Shown here one piece after another: positions 10,509-17,892 of a stretch of DNA of 64,000 nt. Each line of letters starts with the position of its first letter. The first letter of the stretch is position 1. Below the pieces are notes generated by a model. It was not told the DNA's origin, did not search any database, and was given only the letters and a program-made list of their open reading frames with translations. Source of the DNA: Enterobacter dykesii (GTDB lineage Bacteria; Pseudomonadota; Gammaproteobacteria; Enterobacterales; Enterobacteriaceae); contig NZ_CP126604.1 in the NCBI RefSeq assembly GCF_008364625.2, positions 1,054,001 through 1,118,000 of the forward strand, written 5' to 3'. Position numbers and translations under genes: made by a program.

Positions 10509-11231
10509 TTAAAACGGAAACGCGATCAGCTCCACGCCCTCTGGCGTGACTTTGACCATGGAGCCTTCGGTGTGCCAGGCACCTAATACCACGCGATGGG
10601 CCGGTTCGCCGTTGGCGAGAAGGGAATGGACGTCAGGACGATGGGTGTGACCGTGGATCAACCACTGAACGCCATGCTTTTCCATCACGCTCACCACGGC
10701 CTGCGGGTTCACGTCCATGATGGTCATGGATTTGCTGCTGTTGGCGGCTTTACTGTCCGCGCGCATTCTGGCGGCGATGCGGTTGCGGATAAACAGCGGT
10801 AGCGCAAGGAACACCTTCTGGATCCACGGGGTGTGGACTTTGGCGCGAAACGCCAGGTAGCCGGTATCGTCGGTGCAGAGCGTGTCGCCGTGCATGATCA
10901 GAACCTTGCGGCCATAGAGGTCGAGCACCTGCTCTTCCGGGAGCAGCGTCATGCCGCTTTCGCGGGCGTAGCGCTTGCCGATCAGGAAATCACGGTTGCC
11001 GTGAATGAAGTAGCAGGGGACGCCGGAATCTACCAGCGCGTGAATGGCGGCGGCCATTTCACGGTGCAGCGGATTAGGGTCGTCGTCGCCAATCCAGGCT
11101 TCAAAGAGGTCGCCCAGGATGTACAGCGCATCGGCGCTTTTCGCTTCACCGCGTAAAAAACGCAGAAAACCGGCGGTAATCGCCGGTTCTTCTGTTTGCA
11201 GATGCAGATCCGCAATAAAGAGTGTCGCCAC
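10509..11231 (-). CDS. lpxH: UDP-2,3-diacylglucosamine diphosphatase LpxH
   Basis: LpxH hydrolyses UDP-2,3-diacylglucosamine to lipid X and UMP in lipid A synthesis, as a peripheral inner membrane Mn-dependent phosphoesterase. The 240-residue protein shows the calcineurin-like metal motifs in order: FIADLHL at 6-12, [12 protein letters not shown] at about 39-50, HGNRDF at about 78-83, MHGDTL at about 113 and HGHTHRP at about 194. It lies 3 bases after ppiB's stop on the same strand, as in E. coli, so ppiB-lpxH is an operon. Confidence 0.97.
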   Translation of the reverse strand: MATLFIADLHLQTEEPAITAGFLRFLRGEAKSADALYILGDLFEAWIGDDDPNPLHREMAAAIHALVDSGVPCYFIHGNRDFLIGKRYARESGMTLLPEEQVLDLYGRKVLIMHGDTLCTDDTGYLAFRAKVHTPWIQKVFLALPLFIRNRIAARMRADSKAANSSKSMTIMDVNPQAVVSVMEKHGVQWLIHGHTHRPDVHSLLANGEPAHRVVLGAWHTEGSMVKVTPEGVELIAFPF

Positions 11232-11234
11232 GAA

Positions 11235-11729
11235 TTACTCGCTGACGGTCACGCTTGTAATCACAACGTCTTCTTTTGGAACGTCCTGGTGCATACCGCT
11301 GCGGCCAGTAGAGACGGCTTTGATCTTGTCAACCACGTCCATACCTTCAACCACTTCTGCGAATACGCAGTAGCCCCAACCCTGCAGGCTTTCGCCGGAG
11401 AAGTTCAGGAAGTCGTTGTCAGCCACGTTGATGAAGAACTGTGCGGTGGCAGAGTGCGGAGCCTGAGTACGGGCCATTGCCAGCGTACCGCGGGTGTTTT
11501 TCAGACCGTTGTTCGCTTCGTTTTTGATCGCTTCTTTGGTCTCTTTCTGGTTCATGCCAGGTTCGAAACCGCCGCCCTGGATCATAAAGCCGTTGATCAC
11601 GCGGTGGAAAATGGTGTTGTTGTAGAAACCTTCGCGGCAGTAGTCCAGGAAGTTTTTAACTGTTTCAGGCGCTTTGTCATCAAAGGTTTTGATTACGATA
11701 TCGCCATGATTAGTGTGGAAAGTAACCAT
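11235..11729 (-). CDS. ppiB: Cytoplasmic peptidyl-prolyl isomerase B PpiB
   Basis: A 164-residue cyclophilin without a signal peptide, catalysing cis-trans isomerisation of prolyl bonds in the cytoplasm. Core motifs [13 protein letters not shown] (about 43-55) and the [10 protein letters not shown] block (about 124) are present. It is divergent from cysS across 174 bases and leads the lpxH operon. Confidence 0.96.
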   Translation of the reverse strand: MVTFHTNHGDIVIKTFDDKAPETVKNFLDYCREGFYNNTIFHRVINGFMIQGGGFEPGMNQKETKEAIKNEANNGLKNTRGTLAMARTQAPHSATAQFFINVADNDFLNFSGESLQGWGYCVFAEVVEGMDVVDKIKAVSTGRSGMHQDVPKEDVVITSVTVSE

Positions 11730-11903
11730 TTTTGCATCCTGTTCCGTTATTGTGGTACGTCGACCCGCCTTCGGGTCATCTATAGGGGCTTGTTATAGCA
11801 TAACCACAGGATGCGATCACCTTGCATTGTGTGCTGCTTCGGGTTTGAATTACGGGTAGAATAGCCGGTTTTCAACCACACACGTGTTTACATGGAATCT
11901 TCG

Positions 11904-13289
11904 ATGTTAAAAATCTTTAATACAATGACGCGCCAGAAAGAGGAATTTAAACCTATCCATGCCGGGGAAGTCGGCATGTACGTGTGTGGTATTACGGTTT
12001 ACGATCTCTGTCATATTGGCCATGGCCGTACCTTTGTCGCCTTCGACGTGGTGTCACGCTACCTGCGTTTTCTGGGCTACACCCTGAAATACGTGCGTAA
12101 TATCACCGACATCGACGACAAAATCATCAAGCGCGCTAATGAAAACGGCGAAAGCTTCGTTGCGCTGGTCGATCGCATGATCGTCGAAATGCACAAAGAC
12201 TTCGACGCCCTGAATATTCAGCGCCCGGACAGCGAGCCGCGCGCGACCCACCATATTCACGAAATCATCGAGATCACCGAAAAGCTGATCGCCCGCGGTC
12301 ATGCCTACGTTGCGGACAACGGCGACGTGATGTTCTCCGTACCGACGGATCCAACCTACGGTTCGCTTTCCCGTCAGGATCTGGACCAGCTGCAGGCGGG
12401 CGCACGCGTTGACGTGGTTGACGTGAAGCGTAACCCGATGGACTTTGTGCTGTGGAAAATGTCCAAAGAGGGTGAGCCAAGCTGGCCATCCCCGTGGGGC
12501 GAAGGTCGTCCGGGCTGGCACATTGAATGTTCCGCGATGAACTGCAAGCAGCTGGGCAAGCACTTCGATATTCACGGCGGCGGTTCAGACCTGATGTTCC
12601 CGCACCACGAAAACGAAATCGCGCAGTCCACCTGTGCCCACGGCGGCGAGTATGTGAACTACTGGATGCACTCCGGGATGGTCATGGTTGACCGCGAGAA
12701 GATGTCTAAATCGCTGGGTAACTTCTTCACCGTGCGTGACGTGCTGAAGTATTACGATGCGGAAACCGTGCGCTACTTCCTGATGTCCGGCCACTATCGC
12801 AGCCAGCTGAACTATAGCGAAGAGAACCTGAAACAGGCGCGCTCTGCGCTGGAGCGCCTGTATACCGCCCTGCGTGGTACCGACAGGTCCGTTCCTGCAG
12901 CCGGCGGCGAAGCGTTCGAAGCCCGCTTTGTTGAGGTGATGAACGACGACTTCAACACCCCGGAAGCGTACTCCGTGCTGTTCGACATGGCGCGCGAAGT
13001 GAACCGCCTGAAGTCAGAAGATATGGCTGCGGCGAATGCCCTGGCGTCCCATCTGCGTAAGCTCTCCTCCGTGCTCGGCCTGCTGGAGCAGGATCCGGAC
13101 GTGTTCCTGCAGAGCGGTGCGCAGGCGGACGACGGTGAAGTGGCGGAGATTGAAGCGTTGATCAAAGCGCGTCTGGAAGCGCGTCAGGCAAAAGACTGGG
13201 CGGCGGCAGATACGGCGCGTAATCGTCTGACCGAGATGGGCATCATTCTGGAAGATGGCCCGCAGGGCACCACCTGGCGCCGTAAGTAA
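11904..13289 (+). CDS. cysS: Cysteinyl-tRNA synthetase
   Basis: A 461-residue class I aminoacyl-tRNA synthetase. The HIGH motif occurs as CHIGHGRTF (about 36-44) and KMSKS as [10 protein letters not shown] (about 264-273). The zinc ligand cysteine at 28 (MYVCGIT) and the GWHIECSAM and HHENE ligand blocks are present. The start at 11904 gives MLKIFNT as in E. coli; an ATG twelve bases earlier would add four residues only. Followed by a dispersed repeat and a strong bidirectional terminator. Confidence 0.97.
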   Translation: MLKIFNTMTRQKEEFKPIHAGEVGMYVCGITVYDLCHIGHGRTFVAFDVVSRYLRFLGYTLKYVRNITDIDDKIIKRANENGESFVALVDRMIVEMHKDFDALNIQRPDSEPRATHHIHEIIEITEKLIARGHAYVADNGDVMFSVPTDPTYGSLSRQDLDQLQAGARVDVVDVKRNPMDFVLWKMSKEGEPSWPSPWGEGRPGWHIECSAMNCKQLGKHFDIHGGGSDLMFPHHENEIAQSTCAHGGEYVNYWMHSGMVMVDREKMSKSLGNFFTVRDVLKYYDAETVRYFLMSGHYRSQLNYSEENLKQARSALERLYTALRGTDRSVPAAGGEAFEARFVEVMNDDFNTPEAYSVLFDMAREVNRLKSEDMAAANALASHLRKLSSVLGLLEQDPDVFLQSGAQADDGEVAEIEALIKARLEARQAKDWAAADTARNRLTEMGIILEDGPQGTTWRRK

Positions 13290-13305
13290 GTCTGGTGCGC
13301 GCTGA

Positions 13306-13340
13306 TGCCCTCACCCCAGCCCTCTCCCACAGGGAGAGGG
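13306..13340. repeat. Dispersed 35-bp palindromic repeat, copy 2
   Basis: Same unit as at 7204-7238 (tgccctcacccc, ctctccc, gggagaggg), 16 bases after the cysS stop. Confidence 0.85.
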
Positions 13341-13350
13341 TGTAAACACT

Positions 13351-13380
13351 AAAACGGCAACTGAGTTGCCGTTTTGCTTT
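13351..13380. terminator. Bidirectional terminator between cysS and ybcI
   Basis: Ten-base arms aaaacggcaa (13351-13360) and ttgccgtttt (13366-13375) around a five-base loop, with A-run before and T-run after, serving the convergent cysS and ybcI. Confidence 0.87.
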
Positions 13381-13901
13381 TATCTCCGCCTCCACCACAG
13401 CAACCCCATCAGCACGACTCCCGGCAGCCACACCCACAGCAGCTCTGAGATAATCACCTGATGCCCGTACGGCGTGGTGTAGCGCGACAGCGCAAACGGC
13501 GCGACCTTAATCACCTGCCACGGCGCGAAGAAGCGTTCATCTGACCACGGCCACAGCCAGCCGACGCCTTTCCCGCCCGTGGTAATCGAATCCAGCAGGC
13601 TGTGCGACAGCAATGACACGGTTAAAAACAGCCAGCACCGCGTCAGGCTGGCCCGGAACCATCGTCGTCCAGTCAGCACGCAAAGTATCGGCACCACAAA
13701 GGCGAACAGCAGGGAGTGGGTAAAGCCGCGATGGCCGAAAACATTGCCGTACGCGACGCCGAACTTGAACGCCAGCACGTCGGCATCCGGCAGCATGGCG
13801 AGGACAATCCCGGCAAACAGCAGGCGGGGAGGAATCACTTTGGTTCCGAGGCCTAAGCCCAGACAAAGCGGAACAGCAGCGTGTGTAATAACGGTAGGCA
13901 T
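13380..13901 (-). CDS. ybcI: Inner membrane metal-dependent hydrolase family protein YbcI
   Basis: A 173-residue multi-spanning protein of the YdjM/DUF457 membrane-bound metal-dependent hydrolase family. It has several hydrophobic segments, the conserved HAAVPL start, LPDADVLAFK, HRGFTHS and SHSLLD histidine/aspartate motifs that would bind metal. Start at 13901 (MPTVITHA) matches E. coli; an earlier ATG adds 13 non-conserved residues. Physiological substrate is unknown. A decayed second copy of this gene is present 3 kb away at 16857-16986. Confidence 0.92.
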   Translation of the reverse strand: MPTVITHAAVPLCLGLGLGTKVIPPRLLFAGIVLAMLPDADVLAFKFGVAYGNVFGHRGFTHSLLFAFVVPILCVLTGRRWFRASLTRCWLFLTVSLLSHSLLDSITTGGKGVGWLWPWSDERFFAPWQVIKVAPFALSRYTTPYGHQVIISELLWVWLPGVVLMGLLWWRRR

Positions 13902-13975
13902 TGCGATTATCCATGGCAAATCACGGAAATATAGCAGCAATCCCGCGCCGGCAGACCCGCGTCAAATTCTTATTT

Positions 13976-14992
13976 TTACGCCGACTCGCGCGCGATTAGC
14001 TGCCCGGAAAGCGTAATGCGCTGGGTTTGCAGCGTCGGCTCCTTCAGCGTGCGAATAATCAGCCCGGCAGCCTGACGCCCGGTCTCTTCGCTGGCGGATG
14101 AGACGTAGGTAAAGGACGGTGAGGTGAGGTTAACGTGGAGCATATCTTCGAAACCGACCAGCGCGACCTGCTGCGTCAGAAACACATCTTTACCCACCGT
14201 TCGTCCGACCTGATGAATACCGGAGATGGAGCCGATCATCGCATCCGGAGAGTGGCAGAGCAGGGCGGTGATGGTGTTGTTTTTTTCCAGCAACTGGCGG
14301 GTGGCGAAACCCGCTGCCAGGGTGTCATCGCTGCAGGCCGGAGAGTATTCATCTCGCCAGACCAGCCCGTTCTGCGTCATCGCGCTGCGAAAACCGAGCA
14401 GGCGCTGCTCGCGGATAAGGCAGCCTTCACGCCCGCCAATGTAGGCGATATTGCGATGGCCGCGCTCGATAAGATAACGCACCGCCAGGTTTGCCGCCTG
14501 GCGGTTATCGCGCATCACCAGATTGCATTTTTCATCCAGCAGCGACTGAGAGACCACCACCAGCGGCAGCGGGCAGCGGCGAATCTGCTCCGGCAGGGTG
14601 GAGGTACGGGTATCCGAGGCCAGATAGATCACCCCGGCGACGCCCTGCTGCTTAAACGACAGCAGGCAGCGCTCAAGATGGTCATGGTCGTTCTGGGGCT
14701 GGCCGAGAAACACCATATATCCCTGTTTCTCAAGATCCTGGACGATGCTCGCCATCACCTTGATGGAGAAACTGTCGCTAAAGTCACGGAGGATCAGGCC
14801 AATCAGATTGGACGTATTGGCGCGGAGGTTGGCAGCGGCGACATTATGAACATAGCCCAGCGCATTGATGGCGGCGTTGACCTTCTCGATCGTTGCCTCT
14901 GAGATTTTCCCTTTCTGGCGCAAAACCAGCGAGACGGTTGAGACCGACACGCCCGCGTGCTTTGCGACATCAATAATGCTGACTTTCTTCAA
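13976..14992 (-). CDS. LacI-family transcriptional regulator (MalI-like) of the adjacent PTS gene
   Basis: A 338-residue LacI/GalR regulator. The N-terminal helix-turn-helix (VSIIDVAKHAGVSVSTVSLVL, residues 4-24, a little longer in total) and hinge helix (AANLRANTSNLIGLI) are intact, followed by a periplasmic-binding-like sugar domain. It resembles MalI in general layout. It lies 86 bases downstream of the PTS gene on the same strand, so it probably is co-transcribed and autoregulates through the palindromes at 16622-16650 ahead of the PTS gene. The effector is unknown, presumably the transported sugar or its phosphate. Absent from this position in E. coli. Confidence 0.88.
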   Translation of the reverse strand: MKKVSIIDVAKHAGVSVSTVSLVLRQKGKISEATIEKVNAAINALGYVHNVAAANLRANTSNLIGLILRDFSDSFSIKVMASIVQDLEKQGYMVFLGQPQNDHDHLERCLLSFKQQGVAGVIYLASDTRTSTLPEQIRRCPLPLVVVSQSLLDEKCNLVMRDNRQAANLAVRYLIERGHRNIAYIGGREGCLIREQRLLGFRSAMTQNGLVWRDEYSPACSDDTLAAGFATRQLLEKNNTITALLCHSPDAMIGSISGIHQVGRTVGKDVFLTQQVALVGFEDMLHVNLTSPSFTYVSSASEETGRQAAGLIIRTLKEPTLQTQRITLSGQLIARESA

Positions 14993-15036
14993 AACCGCTC
15001 CCTGAAATTCACCGATTATCAGTCAGATACGACAAT

Positions 15037-15061
15037 GCGTCTCCCAGACTACAGGAGACGC
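15037..15061 (-). terminator. Hairpin between PTS gene and its regulator (attenuator candidate)
   Basis: Perfect arms gcgtctcc (15037-15044) and ggagacgc (15054-15061). On the minus strand only a mixed attgtcgt follows, so it would terminate weakly at best and could limit read-through into the regulator. Confidence 0.4.
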
Positions 15062-15078
15062 GTCGTTCAGGCATCTTA

Positions 15079-16578
15079 TTATTTGCCGATCATAGTGGAC
15101 ATGGTCTGGGCGATAAACTGTGCTCTCGCACCGAAAATCACCTGAATACCGTTGTCGCCGACGAAGACCACGCCGCGCGCGCCGAGTCCGTTCAGGCCGT
15201 CCTTATCGACCACCTCGCTTTTTGCCACTTCCAGGCGAAGGCGGGTGATACAGGCGCCGACGGAGTCGATGTTGTGCGCCCCGCCCAGCAGGGTGATGAT
15301 CTCGGTCGCGAGTTCTGAATCAGACTTATCATCCGCGTTGGCGGTCACTTCAGTGCGGCCCGGCGTTTTCACGTCGAAACGACGGATCACAAAGCGGAAC
15401 GTGAAGTAATAAATCAGGCCCATTGGAATGCCGATGATAATGGCATTAAGGAAGTTGGTCTGGTAACCGTTAAATGACGGCAGGATCCCGAATGACAGAT
15501 AGTCTATAAAGCCCGCGGAGAACGACTTGGCGATATGCGCATGCAGCAGGTACATGGTCATGTAGGCCAGACCCGCCATGATGGCGTTAAAGACGTACAG
15601 GATCGGCGCCACGAAGATAAAGGTAAACTCGACCGGTTCGGTGATCCCCGTCAGGAAGCAGGTCAGCGCCGCAGAGAACAGAATACCGGCCGCGATTTTC
15701 TTATTCTTCGTATGGGCTTCGTGATACATCGCCAGGCACGCTGCGGGCAGCGCGAACAGCATCAGCGGGAATTCGCCCTGCATGAATTTACCGGCATTCT
15801 GGTAGGTGTCGCTGCTGAAGGACTTCACCCCTTCTTCCAGCATCTTGAACCAGATGGTCTGGTCGCCGTGGATCACCTGTCCCGCCTGGGTGGTGTAATC
15901 CCCGAACGAATACCAGAACGACGGATACCAGATGTGGTGCAGGCCGAGCGGGATCAGCGCGCGCTCTACCAGACCGAAGATAAAGGTCGACGCCGCCTGA
16001 TTATCGCCGTTAACCACGACGGAGAGCGCGTCGATACCGGCCTGGATATGCTGCCACACGTACGGCAGCAGCAGCCCCATCAGGAACGACAGAAACGCCG
16101 TTGCAATGGCCACGAAGCGCTTGCCGGAGAAGAAGCCCAGGAATTCTGGCAGCTGCATGGTGTGGAAGCGGTTATAGCACCAGGCCGCGAGAATACCGCA
16201 GATCAGGCCGCCGAAGACGCCCATCTGCAGCGTCGGAATACCCACTACCATGGCGTACTTCCCGCCCTGGGAGGCCATTTCCGGCGTGATGCTCAGCACG
16301 GTGCTGATGGTGATATTGGTGACAAACACCGACACCGCCGCAGACAGCGCCGCGATGCCGGATTCTGACGCCAGACCCACGGCGGAGCCAATGGCAAACA
16401 GCATCGGCAGGTTATCAAAGATCACCCCGCCCGCGTTCATCATCAGCGGCAGATGGAACTTATCGCCGAAGGCCAGCAGCAGGCCCGCAGCGGGAAGCAG
16501 TGAAATTGGCAGCATTAAGGCGCGACCAATCATCGATAACTTAGACAGCGATTTAACAAACCCTGATATCAGACTCAT
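15079..16578 (-). CDS. PTS EIICB transporter, glucose/maltose class
   Basis: A 499-residue phosphotransferase permease of the glucose superfamily. The EIIC membrane domain spans about 1-390, with the GITEPVEFTFIF signature at about 305-316, and a short linker leads to an EIIB domain whose phosphorylated cysteine is Cys443 in GACITRLRLEV. There is no EIIA domain, so the phosphate would have to come from Crr (EIIA-Glc) encoded elsewhere. Compared with PtsG (477) and MalX (530) the length is ordinary. Operators for the LacI-type regulator lie 44-72 bases upstream of the start. The sugar cannot be named from sequence. Confidence 0.88.
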   Translation of the reverse strand: MSLISGFVKSLSKLSMIGRALMLPISLLPAAGLLLAFGDKFHLPLMMNAGGVIFDNLPMLFAIGSAVGLASESGIAALSAAVSVFVTNITISTVLSITPEMASQGGKYAMVVGIPTLQMGVFGGLICGILAAWCYNRFHTMQLPEFLGFFSGKRFVAIATAFLSFLMGLLLPYVWQHIQAGIDALSVVVNGDNQAASTFIFGLVERALIPLGLHHIWYPSFWYSFGDYTTQAGQVIHGDQTIWFKMLEEGVKSFSSDTYQNAGKFMQGEFPLMLFALPAACLAMYHEAHTKNKKIAAGILFSAALTCFLTGITEPVEFTFIFVAPILYVFNAIMAGLAYMTMYLLHAHIAKSFSAGFIDYLSFGILPSFNGYQTNFLNAIIIGIPMGLIYYFTFRFVIRRFDVKTPGRTEVTANADDKSDSELATEIITLLGGAHNIDSVGACITRLRLEVAKSEVVDKDGLNGLGARGVVFVGDNGIQVIFGARAQFIAQTMSTMIGK

Positions 16579-16621
16579 GCTGATTTCCCCCGAGTAGCGC
16601 TTTTTTGGCGCTGTTATTGTA

Positions 16622-16650
16622 AGTAGAACGTTTTAGTAGAACGTTCTACT
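16622..16650. promoter_or_regulatory. Tandem LacI-type operators before the PTS gene
   Basis: agtagaacgttctact at 16635-16650 is a perfect 16-bp palindrome with the central CG pair typical of LacI/GalR sites. A second copy at 16622-16637 differs at two positions and overlaps it by three bases, giving a 13-bp period. They sit 44-72 bases upstream of the PTS start and are the natural target of the adjacent regulator. Confidence 0.8.
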
Positions 16651-16773
16651 TATCGTGGGCAAAGAGTGAAAAACGCGCAACAGAATTTTCATGTTTCAAC
16701 AGATGAAATAGTGATTATTTGAAGTTGATCGATAAATAACCGCGATGGGTGTGAGGAGATGCTGAAAGAAATT

Positions 16774-16801
16774 GCCGGGTGGCGGCTTCGCCTTGCCCGG
16801 C
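16774..16801. repeat. REP-like palindrome, second copy
   Basis: Arms gccgggt and gcccggc flank ggcggcttcgcctt, the reverse orientation of the elements at 408-435 and 47053-47080. Here no T-run follows on the plus strand. Confidence 0.75.
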
Positions 16802-16856
16802 CTGCAAACGGCGTTCGGACTGTACAGCGCCGGGGTGAGGGCATCAGCGCGCACGT

Positions 16857-16986
16857 TTTCTCCACCACAGCACTCCCATCAGCACCACACCCACAGCAGT
16901 TCTGACACGATCCGTGGAGGAATGACTTTCAGTCCCAGACCCAGGCAAATGGCACGGCAACATGTGTAATAACCGTAGTCCTACAT
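16857..16986 (-). pseudogene. Decayed partial second copy of ybcI
   Basis: Bases 16861-16905 match the 3' end of ybcI (tccaccacagca, cccatcagcac, cacacccacagcag in order), and 16917-16990 match its 5' end (ggaggaat, actttc, gtgtgtaataac, tatccatg in order) with scattered differences. The roughly 370 bases of the middle of the gene are missing, and a 15-base segment near the 3' end is also lost. The start codon region is no longer in frame. The remnant has the same orientation as intact ybcI at 13380-13901, and the LacI/PTS pair lies between the two copies. It cannot encode a functional protein. Confidence 0.8.
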
Positions 16987-16989
16987 CCG

Positions 16990-17409
16990 CTATCCATGTA
17001 AAACAGATAATCACACCCATCGTCTTTGAATATGCAGGTGGGCTTCCTTCACTCGCCCGAATTAATTACCTAAGTAAGTTCATCGGGACTTGTTCAGTTG
17101 CCGCCTTCCTGTAACTCGAATTATTTAGTTTATGAATTATTAATAGTATTACATGAAGTCATAATATTATCTTTAGGATTGTGAAGACACCGCCATTATT
17201 TCATGAGGAGCTCTACTTTTTGCAGATAGATTTTGAATCGTCTAATTTTGGACAAGAATAATTTCTTTTCATCATTATTTTGTGAAAATTTCAATGTAAC
17301 ATATATGGATGATATGTCGCGTCCCTACCATGTTCAGCTATGAGGCGGTCTTTTGGTTCATATGTAAAAGATTTCTATAAATGGTTTCGTTATATTAAGG
17401 ATAAATATT
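16990..17409. other. AT-rich intergenic region upstream of the lipoprotein operon
   Basis: About 420 bases with no plausible gene, clearly more AT-rich than flanking genes. It must hold the promoter of the lipoprotein/FKBP operon. I see no strong known operator. The AT-richness fits an H-NS-silenced, acquired segment, which is inference. Confidence 0.6.
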
Positions 17410-17892
17410 GTGATCGTCATTAGTAGATTGCGCGAAAAACATACTATAAATCATTTGTTTTCTTTGCTCTTTATTTCACATCTCTTGATGTTGACGGGTT
17501 GTCAACATTCTCAATCCAATGAAGTTCGCGCAGGATCGGAAATACCAGCATCACTCTCTTACGTACCAGCACCTGTGATAACACCGAAAGCTCCTGCGCC
17601 TAAGATAGCCCGGCCAGAATTAACATCGTCCGAATCGGGGGCGGCTTCAACCTGTCAGCGAGAGCTGATAGTGTTATCGAAAGTTAACCAAAGACTTTAC
17701 GCACAGAAAAAAGCAGCCTTTGATGAGTTAATCTCAAGTGTGTCTGTTTACACGGCTGTACGCGAAGATATCAATCCACAAACGAAAGATACCATGGACG
17801 CTTTCTATAAATTTAAAACGCAAAAAATCTGCAGTGATATTGAGCAGGCTGTAAGGCAGGCGCTCATTAATCGCGTGGAGAACTTTAAATGA
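17410..17892 (+). CDS. Predicted outer membrane lipoprotein, first gene of a two-gene operon
   Basis: A 160-residue protein starting with GTG after an AAGGA ribosome site. The signal peptide ends in the lipobox LTGC (28-31) with Gln at +2, predicting outer membrane sorting. A proline/alanine-rich linker (about 50-70, PAPVITPKAPAPK) precedes a helical C-terminal region with two cysteines (82 and 141) that could pair. I do not recognise the family. Codons are AT-richer than the neighbours. The stop overlaps the start of the coiled-coil FKBP gene by four bases (ATGA), so the two products are made together and probably act together in the periplasm. Function unknown. Confidence 0.8.
   Translation: MIVISRLREKHTINHLFSLLFISHLLMLTGCQHSQSNEVRAGSEIPASLSYVPAPVITPKAPAPKIARPELTSSESGAASTCQRELIVLSKVNQRLYAQKKAAFDELISSVSVYTAVREDINPQTKDTMDAFYKFKTQKICSDIEQAVRQALINRVENFK

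Noticed and set aside
15535-16368. 277-codon plus-strand frame inside the PTS gene
   Set aside because: Antisense to a clear EIICB with all motifs.
16772-16969. 65-codon frame across the REP and ybcI remnant
   Set aside because: It runs through a palindromic repeat and a pseudogene on the opposite strand.
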